Source of the DNA: Clostridia bacterium
GTDB lineage: Bacteria > Bacillota > Clostridia > Oscillospirales > Acutalibacteraceae
Reading direction: 5' to 3'
NCBI GenBank assembly: GCA_017480115.1
Contig: JAFVBH010000080.1
Span: forward strand, 55,790-119,789
DNA length: 64,000 nucleotides
Below are positions 17,986 to 26,428 of the stretch, in pieces (within the stretch, counting starts at the first letter, position 1; each line of letters starts with the position of its first letter). The notes beneath the pieces were generated by a model. The model worked only from the letters and a program-made list of their open reading frames with translations. It was not told the origin of the DNA and ran no database searches. The translations under genes and the position numbers were made by a program.

Positions 17986-18987
17986 ATGGACAAGTCTATC
18001 CGCGAACGTCAGATTTCCTATGAGCAGGCGCATCTTTCTCCCTATGCGTCCCTTTGCGCCGAAACAAAGGGCAGAGCCCTGCCGGAGAAGCCCTGTCCCG
18101 TGCGTACCGAATATCAGCGCGACCGGGACAGAATTATCCACTGTAACGCTTTTCGCAGATTGAAGGATAAAACCCAGGTGTTCCTTTCGCCGGAGGGCGA
18201 TCATTACCGCACCCGTCTGACGCATACGCTGGAGGTGGCGCAGATCGCCCGCACCATCGCCAGAGCCCTGCGCCTGAATGAGGATTTGACCGAGGCGATC
18301 GCCTTGGGGCACGATCTGGGGCATACGCCCTTTGGGCACGCGGGGGAACGGGCGCTCAACGCCGTGATGCCCGGCGGGTTCAAGCACTATCGGCAAAGTC
18401 TGCGGGTCGTTGACCGGCTGGAGCATGACGGCAAGGGGCTGAACCTGACCTACGAGGTGCGCAACGGCATCGTTTGCCATACCATGGGGCCCGAAGCGGA
18501 TACGCCGGAGGGCAGAGTTGTGAAAATCGCGGATCGGATCGCCTACGTGAACCATGATATTGACGATGCGGAGCGCGGCGGTGTTATGAAAAATACCGAC
18601 ATTCCCGCCGACATCAGAGTGATCTTGGGGGATAATAAATCCGACCGTTTTGATACGTTGGTCATCTCCGTGATCGAAAACAGCGGCGAGGAGATCAAAA
18701 TGGCGCCCGCTGTGGGCGAAGCCTTTGAACGGCTGCATAAATTCATGTTTAAACAGGTCTATACCAATCCCGTCTGTAAAAGCGAGGAGGGAAAGGCGGA
18801 GGCGCTGATCAAGACCTTGTTCGGCTACTACCGCGAGAACCCCGACGCCATGCCGGATTTTTACCGCATGGTCGCCGCACAGGAGGGGAATGACAGGGCG
18901 GCATGCGATTATATCGCCGGTATGTCCGACCGATACGCGAAAAACGCGTATATGAAGCTTTTTGTCCCCCGATCGTGGGAGGAATAA
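17986..18987 (+). CDS. dgt: dGTPase-like HD triphosphohydrolase
   Basis: The 333-residue protein matches the short bacterial deoxyguanosinetriphosphate triphosphohydrolase-like family, which releases tripolyphosphate from dNTPs. The metal-binding HD pattern is clear: 'RTRLTHTLEVAQIARTIARAL', 'AIALGHDLGHTPFGHAGE' and 'DRIAYVNHDIDDA'. GGGAGG lies 7 bases before ATG 17986. It precedes dnaG by 30 bp, and dgt-dnaG-rpoD is a conserved clostridial order tying dNTP control to primase. Which nucleotide is preferred cannot be read from sequence. Confidence 0.93.
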   Translation: MDKSIRERQISYEQAHLSPYASLCAETKGRALPEKPCPVRTEYQRDRDRIIHCNAFRRLKDKTQVFLSPEGDHYRTRLTHTLEVAQIARTIARALRLNEDLTEAIALGHDLGHTPFGHAGERALNAVMPGGFKHYRQSLRVVDRLEHDGKGLNLTYEVRNGIVCHTMGPEADTPEGRVVKIADRIAYVNHDIDDAERGGVMKNTDIPADIRVILGDNKSDRFDTLVISVIENSGEEIKMAPAVGEAFERLHKFMFKQVYTNPVCKSEEGKAEALIKTLFGYYRENPDAMPDFYRMVAAQEGNDRAACDYIAGMSDRYAKNAYMKLFVPRSWEE

Positions 18988-19017
18988 ACGAAAAACGGAC
19001 AAACAGGGGGGATTCGG

Positions 19018-20775
19018 GTGCGTTTCAGCGACGCGTTTTTACAGCAGCTGCGGGATAAAAACGATATTGAATCTGTACTTGCGCCCTATGTCAACCTGCG
19101 GCGCGCCGGGCGGAACCTTGTCGGGCTGTGTCCGTTTCACGGGGAGAAAACGCCGTCCTTCACCGTGTACCCCGAGGATCAGACCTATCACTGCTACGGC
19201 TGCGGTGAACACGGCAACGTGATCACCTTTGTCAGAAAAATTCAAAATTTAAGCTATTACGACGCGGTCAAGTACCTTGCCGACAGGGCGGGGCTGCGCA
19301 TGCCCGACGATACCTTTGACGACGGTATGGACAGGCTGCGCAAACGCTGTCTCGCCGCCAACCGCGAGGCCGCGCGATTTTACTATAGCTGCCTTCTGAA
19401 CGAGGAGGGCAAACAGGGGCTCGATTATCTCCTGTCCCGCGGCTTGAAGCCGGAGACGATCCGTCATTTCGGGCTGGGCTTCGCGCCCAACCGGTGGGAC
19501 AGTCTCAAACGTTTTCTCAACGCCAAGGGGTACCGGGACGACGAGCTGGAGCAATTTAACCTATTGCGAAAATCTCCCAAGGGGCATTATTACGACGCCT
19601 TTCGCAACCGGGTGATGTTTCCGATCATTAATCTCAGCGGTGATGTAATCGCGTTCGGCGGCAGAGTCATGGATGATTCCAAGCCGAAATATCTCAATTC
19701 ATCGGATACCATCGTCTATAAAAAGCGGCGGGGCATTTTCGCGCTGAACTTCGCAAAAAACGGACCGGAGAAAAAACTGATCCTGTGCGAGGGGTACATG
19801 GACGTGATCTCCATGCACCAGTACGGCTTTACCAATACCGTTGCCGGGCTCGGAACCGCGCTGACCGATGAGCAGGCGAACCTGCTGTCGCGCTATGCCG
19901 ACGAGATCTATATCTGCTACGATTCCGACGAGGCGGGGCGGAAAGCCGCCGACAGGGCGGTGGGAATTTTTTCCAAGGTGAACGTAAAGATCAAGGTCTT
20001 GCATATCGCCGGGGGGAAGGACCCCGATGAGGTGCTGAAAAACCACGGGCCGGAGCGCATGCGCATGATTCTCAACGACGCGCTGAACGATACGGAATTT
20101 AAGCTTTCCGAGGCGAAAAACGCGCAGGATCTTTCCACCAACAACGGCAGGTTGAATTATGCCAACGCGGCGGCGGAGATTCTTGCCTCCCTGCCGAATC
20201 CCGTGGAGCGGGAGCTTTACACCAACGTTGTTGCCGGAGAGGTCGGGCTGCCGCCGGACAGTATTGCCGCGCAGATCACGAAAATCAGGCGCGCAAGGCA
20301 AAAAAAAGAGGAACGCAGTCGGTTTGATACCGTGGCGCGCAATACGCTGGGCGTTGTGAAAAACGAGTTCTACCCCGTGGGTACGCCGCGCGTGGTGATC
20401 GCCGCAGAGGAACAGCTGCTCGCAAGCTTGATGCGCAATCCGGATTTTTACCGCGCGGTCAAATCCGAGGTCGCGGCGGAAGATTTTGTTTCTCCTGTCA
20501 ATCGGCGAATCTTTGCCGCCATTGCCGACGCGGCCGATAAAACAGACCGCATCGACCCGTATTTTTTCGAGGAATTGTTTTCACCGGAGGAGATGTCCCA
20601 CGTCTCGGGGCTGACGGAGCGGTTCGGCACGCTGGGCAACACGCTGCAGGAATGCCGGGATTACATAAACACCATGAAAAAACATACAATAGAATCCGGA
20701 CAAACGGAGATCGGCAAGCTGGATAACGCTGCGTTTTTGCAGGCGCTGCAAAATATAAAAAACAATAAACTATAA
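19018..20775 (+). CDS. dnaG: DNA primase
   Basis: The 585-residue protein makes RNA primers for replication. The N-terminal CHC2 zinc finger uses Cys38, His41, Cys59 and Cys62 ('CPFHGEKTPSF', 'CYGCGEHG'). The TOPRIM catalytic core has 'LILCEGYMDVIS' and 'YICYDSDEAGR'. The C-terminal region (about 440-585) resembles the DnaB-binding helicase-interaction domain. The start is GTG 19018, preceded by AGGGGGG. The gene lies between dgt and rpoD, the macromolecular synthesis operon layout of Firmicutes. Confidence 0.97.
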   Translation: MRFSDAFLQQLRDKNDIESVLAPYVNLRRAGRNLVGLCPFHGEKTPSFTVYPEDQTYHCYGCGEHGNVITFVRKIQNLSYYDAVKYLADRAGLRMPDDTFDDGMDRLRKRCLAANREAARFYYSCLLNEEGKQGLDYLLSRGLKPETIRHFGLGFAPNRWDSLKRFLNAKGYRDDELEQFNLLRKSPKGHYYDAFRNRVMFPIINLSGDVIAFGGRVMDDSKPKYLNSSDTIVYKKRRGIFALNFAKNGPEKKLILCEGYMDVISMHQYGFTNTVAGLGTALTDEQANLLSRYADEIYICYDSDEAGRKAADRAVGIFSKVNVKIKVLHIAGGKDPDEVLKNHGPERMRMILNDALNDTEFKLSEAKNAQDLSTNNGRLNYANAAAEILASLPNPVERELYTNVVAGEVGLPPDSIAAQITKIRRARQKKEERSRFDTVARNTLGVVKNEFYPVGTPRVVIAAEEQLLASLMRNPDFYRAVKSEVAAEDFVSPVNRRIFAAIADAADKTDRIDPYFFEELFSPEEMSHVSGLTERFGTLGNTLQECRDYINTMKKHTIESGQTEIGKLDNAAFLQALQNIKNNKL

Positions 20776-20795
20776 ATTGTTTGTGAGGGTTTTAA

Positions 20796-21890
20796 ATGGA
20801 AGAAAAGAAGAATAATATCAAGGTATTGATTGAAAAGGGAAAGGCCGCCGGCGGCAAGCTTACCACGCAGGATATTGACAGCGCAATTTTGGAGCTGGAC
20901 TTCGATATTGAAGAGCTGGACAAGCTGTATGAAACGTTGGAACAGAATAATATCGAGATCATCGACGATATGACCGACGCGTCTCTGGAGACCATTACCT
21001 TTGATACCAAGGTGGATAAGGACTACGGCGAGGCAGAGGACGACGATACCAAGAATATTGCCATCGACGATCCCGTCAAGGTCTATCTTAAAGAGATCGG
21101 CAAGGTGCCGCTGCTTACCGCCGAGGAGGAGATCGAGCTCGCGATCCGCATTAAAGAGGATAACGACCCCGCCGCAAAGAAGCGCCTGGAAGAAGCCAAC
21201 CTGCGTCTGGTGGTCAGTATCGCAAAACGCTACGGCGGCAGAGGCATGAGCTTTTTGGATCTGATCCAGGAGGGCAATCTGGGGCTTATTAAAGCCGTGG
21301 AAAAGTTTGATTATACCAAGGGCTTTAAGTTCTCCACCTATGCCACGTGGTGGATTCGGCAGGCGATTACCCGCGCCATTGCCGATCAGGCGCGGACGAT
21401 CCGTATCCCCGTGCATATGGTGGAGACCATCAACAAGGTAAAAAAGGCGAACAGCCAGCTGCTGCATAAAAACGGAAAAGACCCCACGGCGGAGGAGATC
21501 GCCAAGGAGATTGATATGTCCGTCGATAAGGTGCGCGAGGTCCTGCGCGTGTCGCAGGAGCCGGTCTCGCTGGAGACGCCCATCGGTGAGGAGGAGGACA
21601 GCCATTTGGGCGACTTTATCCCCGACGACGAGGCGCTCGCTCCCGCGGACGCCGCTTCTCAGCTGCTGCTGAAGGAGGCGCTGCATTCCGTACTGAAAAC
21701 CTTGACGTCCCGTGAAGAAAAGGTGCTGTCCCTGCGTTTCGGCTTGGAGGACGGGCACCCCAGAACGCTGGAAGAGGTCGGCAGAGAGTTCAACGTCACC
21801 CGCGAGCGTATCCGTCAGATCGAGGCGAAGGCGCTGCGTAAGCTGCGCCACCCGCAGAGAAGCAAGAAGCTGAAGGATTTCCTTGACTGA
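20796..21890 (+). CDS. rpoD: RNA polymerase primary sigma factor SigA
   Basis: The 364-residue protein is a housekeeping sigma-70. Regions 1.2-2.4 are intact ('[21 protein letters not shown]', '[29 protein letters not shown]'), as are region 3 and region 4 with the helix-turn-helix '[20 protein letters not shown]'. The N-terminal region 1.1 is short, as in Gram-positives. It is encoded 20 bp after dnaG. The many TTGACA/TATAAT promoters with 17-bp spacers in this window fit its expected specificity. The stop codon overlaps the start of the HAD gene by one base. Confidence 0.97.
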   Translation: MEEKKNNIKVLIEKGKAAGGKLTTQDIDSAILELDFDIEELDKLYETLEQNNIEIIDDMTDASLETITFDTKVDKDYGEAEDDDTKNIAIDDPVKVYLKEIGKVPLLTAEEEIELAIRIKEDNDPAAKKRLEEANLRLVVSIAKRYGGRGMSFLDLIQEGNLGLIKAVEKFDYTKGFKFSTYATWWIRQAITRAIADQARTIRIPVHMVETINKVKKANSQLLHKNGKDPTAEEIAKEIDMSVDKVREVLRVSQEPVSLETPIGEEEDSHLGDFIPDDEALAPADAASQLLLKEALHSVLKTLTSREEKVLSLRFGLEDGHPRTLEEVGREFNVTRERIRQIEAKALRKLRHPQRSKKLKDFLD

Positions 21891-22690
21891 TGAAATTTCA
21901 AAACTGCCTGCTTGCCAGCGACTACGACGGTACGCTGTATGACGATACGGGGAAAATTCCCGCGTCTGTTATGGACGCGATTAAATACTATATCTCTGAG
22001 GGCGGGTATTTCACTGTCTGCACCGGCAGGGTACTGCAGGGCTTTCACGCCTACGACTCCGCTTACATAAACGCGCCGGTGCTGCTGTCCAACGGCGCCT
22101 GCGCCTATGATTATACAAAAAATCAGTATGCTTTCCGTGTCGAAATCGGCGCGGAGGGCATACCGCTTGTCAGGGCATTGGCGGAGAAATTCCCCATGCT
22201 CTCCATTGAGCTGTACAATACGGAAACCATCTGCGCCGTACATATGAGTAAAAATACGAAACAGCATTTTGCAATTCAGAATATTGAGGGCGTGCCCGTA
22301 GACGATCCCGCGAAGTCCAAGCTGCCGTGGACAAAGATCATGCTGCTGGATGCGTTGCCCGTCACAGATGCCGTGCAGGCATTTATCGCAGAATTTTGCG
22401 ATGACCCCGTGTCGATCCCGACGTCGGGAGACTGGATCGAGATTACGAAACGGGGCGCAAACAAAGGGACGGGCGTTCTGCGCCTTGCGGACAGCCTGGG
22501 CGTACCCCATGACCGGGTATTTGCCGTGGGCGACGGTTATAACGACGCGGATATGCTGCGGGCGGCGCGGATCGGTTTCGCGCCCCGTAACGGCAGCAGG
22601 GAAGCCCTTGCCGCCGCAGACAGGATCGTTCGTTCCAATCGGGACGGCGCAGTGGCGCATGTCATAGAGATTCTTGACAAAATGTTTTAA
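21890..22690 (+). CDS. HAD-superfamily (Cof-type) phosphatase
   Basis: The 266-residue protein is a class IIB (Cof) HAD hydrolase. Motif I is 'ASDYDGTLYDD' with the nucleophile Asp11 and general acid Asp13. A cap domain occupies roughly 80-190, with Lys (motif III) in 'NKGTGVLRLAD', and motif IV is 'FAVGDGYNDADML'. Such enzymes dephosphorylate sugar phosphates or cofactors; the substrate cannot be predicted. Its ATG overlaps the rpoD stop (TGATG), so it is translationally coupled to the sigma factor gene, an arrangement that may be accidental. Confidence 0.9.
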   Translation: MKFQNCLLASDYDGTLYDDTGKIPASVMDAIKYYISEGGYFTVCTGRVLQGFHAYDSAYINAPVLLSNGACAYDYTKNQYAFRVEIGAEGIPLVRALAEKFPMLSIELYNTETICAVHMSKNTKQHFAIQNIEGVPVDDPAKSKLPWTKIMLLDALPVTDAVQAFIAEFCDDPVSIPTSGDWIEITKRGANKGTGVLRLADSLGVPHDRVFAVGDGYNDADMLRAARIGFAPRNGSREALAAADRIVRSNRDGAVAHVIEILDKMF

Positions 22691-22762
22691 TTTTTGAAAA
22701 AAGAACGGCGTATAATGCATGTGAAATGCGTATTTTAATTTTTTTCGAGGGAGGCGGTGCGG

Positions 22763-24286
22763 TTGTTCAAATCAAAGCTGCGTGAAAAATTTGAGGAGAG
22801 CCTGAAGGCTGTGCTGCCGATCATCGCCATCGTACTGCTGCTGTCCTTTACCGTCGCCCCCATGCCGACCAATATCCTGCTGGCGTTCCTTGTGGGCGGC
22901 GTGCTGCTAATCGTCGGCATGATGCTGTTTTCCATCGGCGCGGAAATGGCGATGGAGCCGATGGGTTCGCGCATGGGCGCGCGAATTACCAAGACGAGAA
23001 AGCTATGGCTGTTCTTGATTTTGGGCTTTTTGCTGGGCTTTATGATCACGATCTCCGAGCCCGATTTGCAGGTGCTGGCAAATCAGGTACAGTCGATCCC
23101 GAATACGGTGCTGATCCTGTCCGTGGCAGGCGGCGTGGGATTGCTGCTGGCGGCGGCGCTGATGCGTATGCTGTTCGGCATTCCGCTGAAATATATGTTG
23201 ATCGGTTCCTATGTGCTGGTGTTTGTGCTGGCGTTTTTCGCGCCGAAAAATTTTATCGCTGTGGCGTTCGATTCCGGCGGCGTGACCACCGGGCCCATGA
23301 CCGTGCCTTTTATTATGGCGTTCGGCATCGGTATCTCCTCCATTCGTTCCGACCGCCATGCGGCGGACGACAGCTTCGGCCTGATCGCGCTGTGCTCCGT
23401 GGGGCCGATCCTTTCCGTGCTGCTGCTGAGCTTGATCTACAAGCCCGAAAACGCGGCGTATTCCCCGGCGCTGACGCCCAACGCCGCGCATTCCGTCGAG
23501 CTGGCGCAGCTGTTTACCCATGCGCTGCCGACGTATTTAAAGGAAATGATGATCGCGCTGCTGCCCATCGCCGCGTTTTTCGCCGTATTTCAGATCGTCA
23601 GTCTGCGGCTGGAAAAAAACACGCTGATCCGTATTTGCGTCGGTATTTTATATACCTATGTGGGGCTGGTGCTGTTTTTGACCGGCGTGAATGTGGGCTT
23701 TATGCCGGCGGGTTCTTACCTCGGGCAAGTCATCGCGTCGCTGGATTACCGTTGGATCATCGTGCCCATCGGTATGGTGATCGGCTACTTTATCGTCAAG
23801 GCGGAACCCGCGGTTTACGTATTGATGAAGCAGGTGGAGGAGCTGACCAACGGCTCCATCAGCGGCAGAGCGCTGCAGTTCGGGCTGTCGGCGGGCGTAT
23901 GCGTCTCCATCGGACTTGCCATGGTGCGTGTGTTGACGGGTATTTCCATTTTATGGCTGATCATTCCCGGCTATGCCGTCGCAATTATCATGTCTTTTTT
24001 TACTCCGAAAATTTTTACCGCCATTGCGTTTGACTCCGGCGGCGTTGCCTCCGGGCCCATGACGGCGACCTTTTTGCTGCCGTTTGCGGTGGGCGCCTGT
24101 ATTGCCGTGGACGGAAATGTGGTAACCGACGCGTTCGGCGTCGTCGCCATGGTCGCCATGACGCCGCTGATCACCATACAGATCCTCGGGTTGGTCTATC
24201 AGCATAAATCCAGAACCGCTGCGGTCGATCTGATCCGCAGCGACGAATTTGCGAATCTCGATGATTACGCGATCATTGATCTGTAA
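22763..24286 (+). CDS. DUF1538 integral membrane protein (putative transporter)
   Basis: The ~507-residue protein is highly hydrophobic (about 12-14 membrane segments) and internally duplicated. Each half carries a near-identical signature: 'FDSGGVTTGPMTVPF' in the first and 'FDSGGVASGPMTATF' in the second, preceded by 'FFAPKNFIAVA' and 'FFTPKIFTAIA'. This is the DUF1538 family; an inverted or tandem two-domain transporter fold is an inference. Start choice: GAGGGAGG (22747-22754) is too close to GTG 22757 but 8 bases from TTG 22763, so I prefer the TTG. The next gene, 14 bp downstream, encodes a double PII-like protein, which suggests a transporter and its nucleotide-sensing regulator. The substrate is unknown. 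Confidence 0.85.
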   Translation: MFKSKLREKFEESLKAVLPIIAIVLLLSFTVAPMPTNILLAFLVGGVLLIVGMMLFSIGAEMAMEPMGSRMGARITKTRKLWLFLILGFLLGFMITISEPDLQVLANQVQSIPNTVLILSVAGGVGLLLAAALMRMLFGIPLKYMLIGSYVLVFVLAFFAPKNFIAVAFDSGGVTTGPMTVPFIMAFGIGISSIRSDRHAADDSFGLIALCSVGPILSVLLLSLIYKPENAAYSPALTPNAAHSVELAQLFTHALPTYLKEMMIALLPIAAFFAVFQIVSLRLEKNTLIRICVGILYTYVGLVLFLTGVNVGFMPAGSYLGQVIASLDYRWIIVPIGMVIGYFIVKAEPAVYVLMKQVEELTNGSISGRALQFGLSAGVCVSIGLAMVRVLTGISILWLIIPGYAVAIIMSFFTPKIFTAIAFDSGGVASGPMTATFLLPFAVGACIAVDGNVVTDAFGVVAMVAMTPLITIQILGLVYQHKSRTAAVDLIRSDEFANLDDYAIIDL

Positions 24287-24300
24287 CGGAGGTGTCGGGT

Positions 24301-24984
24301 ATGCAGGAATTGTATTTTATGGTCACGATCGCCGACCGCATGCGGCTGACGGAATTTGTTTCCTTATATAAAGAGAACGCGATCATTGTCAGCTTTATTT
24401 CGCTGGGTTACGGCACGGCGAGCAGCGATATATTGAATTATCTCGGCTTGGATACCAGAGAAAAAGCGGTATGCTTTGCCGTGGTGACCGATACCGTTTG
24501 GAAAAAGACAAAGAAAGACCTGTATCAGAAGCTGTATATCGGTACGCCCGGCACCGGCGTCGCCTTTACGGTGCCCATGAGCAGCATCGGCGGCAAACGG
24601 GAGCTGGCGTTTCTGACGCAGGGGCAGGAATATCATAAAGGAGATGAAACTACGTTGAAGGGCACCGATCAGGAGCTGTTAATCGTCGTCAGCAATCAGG
24701 GATATAACGAATCTGTCATGGACGCAGCCCGTTCCGCGGGCGCTGCCGGCGGCACCGTGCTGCACGCGAAGGGGACGGGCATGGAGAGCGCCGAAAAATT
24801 CCTCGGTATCTCCCTTGCCGCCGAAAAAGACGTGATCCTTATTGTGACGAAAACCGCGCAGAAAAAGGACATTATGCAAGCCGTTATGGAAAAGGCGGGT
24901 ATAAATTCCAAGGCGAAGTCCATTATTTTCTCCCTGCCCGTGACCGATACCGCAGGTCTGCGCATGGTGTCGGAGGAAACGTAA
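24301..24984 (+). CDS. PII-like (GlnB-fold) protein, apparently two tandem domains
   Basis: The 227-residue protein has two segments of about 105 residues, each resembling the PII ferredoxin-like fold. The first holds 'GTASSDILNYLGL' and 'LYIGTPGTGVAFTVPMSSIGG'. The second holds 'AAGGTVLHAKGTGMESAEKFLGI' and 'KDVILIVTKTAQKKDIMQAV'. The Gly-rich 'GTG' and 'AKGTG' stretches match the nucleotide-binding T-loop base region of PII proteins. No obvious uridylylation Tyr can be assigned. GGAGGTG is 6 bases before ATG 24301. Its pairing with the DUF1538 membrane protein parallels PII-AmtB logic, namely regulation of a channel by a nucleotide sensor; this is inference. Confidence 0.82.
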   Translation: MQELYFMVTIADRMRLTEFVSLYKENAIIVSFISLGYGTASSDILNYLGLDTREKAVCFAVVTDTVWKKTKKDLYQKLYIGTPGTGVAFTVPMSSIGGKRELAFLTQGQEYHKGDETTLKGTDQELLIVVSNQGYNESVMDAARSAGAAGGTVLHAKGTGMESAEKFLGISLAAEKDVILIVTKTAQKKDIMQAVMEKAGINSKAKSIIFSLPVTDTAGLRMVSEET

Positions 24985-25082
24985 GTTTTGATTTGCCGCT
25001 TTTCATTATATATGTAAATCTCGTTTGCGGAAAGTCCGCAGCGGTTGTGTAATAGAGACCATCACCGACGCGGAGGCGCGCT

Positions 25083-25262
25083 ATGTTTGCAGATTGTGAA
25101 AATTGCTGGTACAATACGCTGGACGAAGAGGCGGAGGAATATTTTTGCGCCCTGAATTTAGATGAAGACGAGTTTTTTCGTATGCTGGAAAATAAAAGCG
25201 GCAGATGCCGCTATTTTCGTCCGTTCAGTGGTGAATATGAGATCGTAAGAAAGCAGAATTAG
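25083..25262 (+). CDS. DUF6472-like small cysteine-rich protein
   Basis: This 59-residue ORF is too short for many gene finders. It starts with ATG 25083, has a Cys-x-x-Cys motif near the start ('DCENCWYN'), an acidic middle ('EEAEEYFCALNLDEDEF'), and two more cysteine-containing positions ending 'SGRCRYFRP'. The pattern of four Cys in about 40 residues suggests metal binding and agrees with the small clostridial family DUF6472. It stops with TAG, which is useful because it shows TAG is a normal stop in this organism. A plausible ribosome site (GGAGGCG) precedes it. No function is known. Confidence 0.8.
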   Translation: MFADCENCWYNTLDEEAEEYFCALNLDEDEFFRMLENKSGRCRYFRPFSGEYEIVRKQN

Positions 25263-25604
25263 GTTGGCGGCAGTCGCGTGCAAATCGGTTTTACGGGCAT
25301 GTTTTTGCCTGTGCTGTGACAAATGAAATTTTGCTGTCTCGGATGGTGCGGGTATAGTCGGCAATGGATTAAAATTACTTTATGGGAAAAATTTAAATGT
25401 GTATATGTTATTAGAGAATAAAATGCGAAATCTGTATTTTTGCGGCGTCGGTCCGCGTCATGCCATGGGCGCAGGTTTGCTGCAAAGTAATTTTATCCGG
25501 ACAAAAATGGGCTGTCAGCGTGTGCTTTCACCGTTTTTGCGGGACAGACTTGATTTTGGGCAGGAAATTGTACATCGCCATGCGCGATCGTCGGAGGTGG
25601 AAAT
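25263..25604. other. Noncoding stretch between DUF6472 gene and SIS gene
   Basis: About 340 bp without a convincing gene. A short open frame from 25399 has no family resemblance and poor composition. No clear RNA or terminator was recognised. GGAGGTGG near its end belongs to the SIS gene. Confidence 0.5.
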
Positions 25605-26237
25605 ATGACATTTGATCGGCAGTTTGAATTGTTTATTATGAAATATAATGCGCTTGAATCTACAAAAACAGAAATAAGGCATGTATATGAATTTATGATC
25701 GAAACCTATCAGGGCGGCGGAAAGTTGTTGGCCTGCGGAAACGGCGGTTCCGCCGCAGACAGTGAGCATATCGTCGGCGAACTGATGAAGGGGTTTCAAA
25801 AACCACGCGCGCTTACGCAGGGAGATAAAGCGCGTTTTTTGGCTGTACCCCACGGAGCGCGTCTTGCGCAGTGTCTGCAAACGCCGTTGCCGGCGATCTC
25901 CCTTGTGAGTCAGACCGGATTAATCACCGCCGTCGCCAATGATACGGATCCCGCGCTGGTCTTTGCGCAGCAGGTGTTTGGCTACGGCAGGGCGGGGGAT
26001 TTGCTGCTGGCGTTGAGTACCTCAGGTAATTCGGAGAATGTCGTATGCGCTGCCGCAGCTGCGAAAGCGTTGGGGCTGCGCGCCGCCGCAATTACCGGAC
26101 GGCAGGACAGTCAATTGTCCGCGCTTTGCGACCACACGATCCGTTTGCCCGCCGACACGCCTGCGGACGTGCAGGAGTTGACCTTGCCGGTGTATCACTT
26201 TTTGTGCGCGGCGACGGAGGAATATTTTTTTGGATAA
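25605..26237 (+). CDS. SIS-domain sugar isomerase, GmhA-like
   Basis: The 210-residue protein is a SIS-domain phosphosugar isomerase closest in layout to D-sedoheptulose 7-phosphate isomerase (GmhA). It has 'GGKLLACGNGGSAADSEHIVGELMKGF' (phosphate and substrate binding), 'ALSTSGNSENVV' (SIS serine loop) and 'LTLPVYHFLCAATEEYFF'. GmhA makes heptose phosphates for cell-surface glycans. No other heptose genes (gmhB, hldE, gmhD) are within the window, so the substrate could be another phosphosugar. GGAGGTGG precedes ATG 25605. A long hairpin of the repeated family follows the gene (26247-26322). Confidence 0.82.
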   Translation: MTFDRQFELFIMKYNALESTKTEIRHVYEFMIETYQGGGKLLACGNGGSAADSEHIVGELMKGFQKPRALTQGDKARFLAVPHGARLAQCLQTPLPAISLVSQTGLITAVANDTDPALVFAQQVFGYGRAGDLLLALSTSGNSENVVCAAAAAKALGLRAAAITGRQDSQLSALCDHTIRLPADTPADVQELTLPVYHFLCAATEEYFFG

Positions 26238-26246
26238 ATAAAAAAT

Positions 26247-26322
26247 TGCCGTGAAAGGCAGGAAAAGCCGTGTTTTGCACCGATGCTGTACCATGGGGAC
26301 GGCATCGGTGCAAAACACGGCT
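26247..26322. repeat. Hairpin repeat family, copy A (double hairpin)
   Basis: A small hairpin TGCC-GTGAAA-GGCA (26247-26260) is followed by a 57-nt hairpin with 21-bp perfect arms (26266-26286 and 26302-26322). The outer arm reads AGCCGTGTTTTGC and the inner arm carries ACCGATGC. The apex has GTAC-CATG-GGGAC. It lies between the convergent SIS and GH95-like genes; on the minus strand the small hairpin is followed by TTTTTT, so it probably terminates the GH95-like transcript. Confidence 0.85.
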
Positions 26323-26428
26323 AATTTGTTAGTATACTAATTTGTTAGTATAATTGACAAGCCCTGTGCAAATGCGAAATTTTTTGCTCTGCTTGTCGTA
26401 TTTGGATTGGCAACAGCCTCTTTGTTTT

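Noticed and set aside
25399..25608. Small open frame upstream of the SIS gene
   Set aside because: No family match, poor start context and overlap with the ribosome site of the SIS gene.
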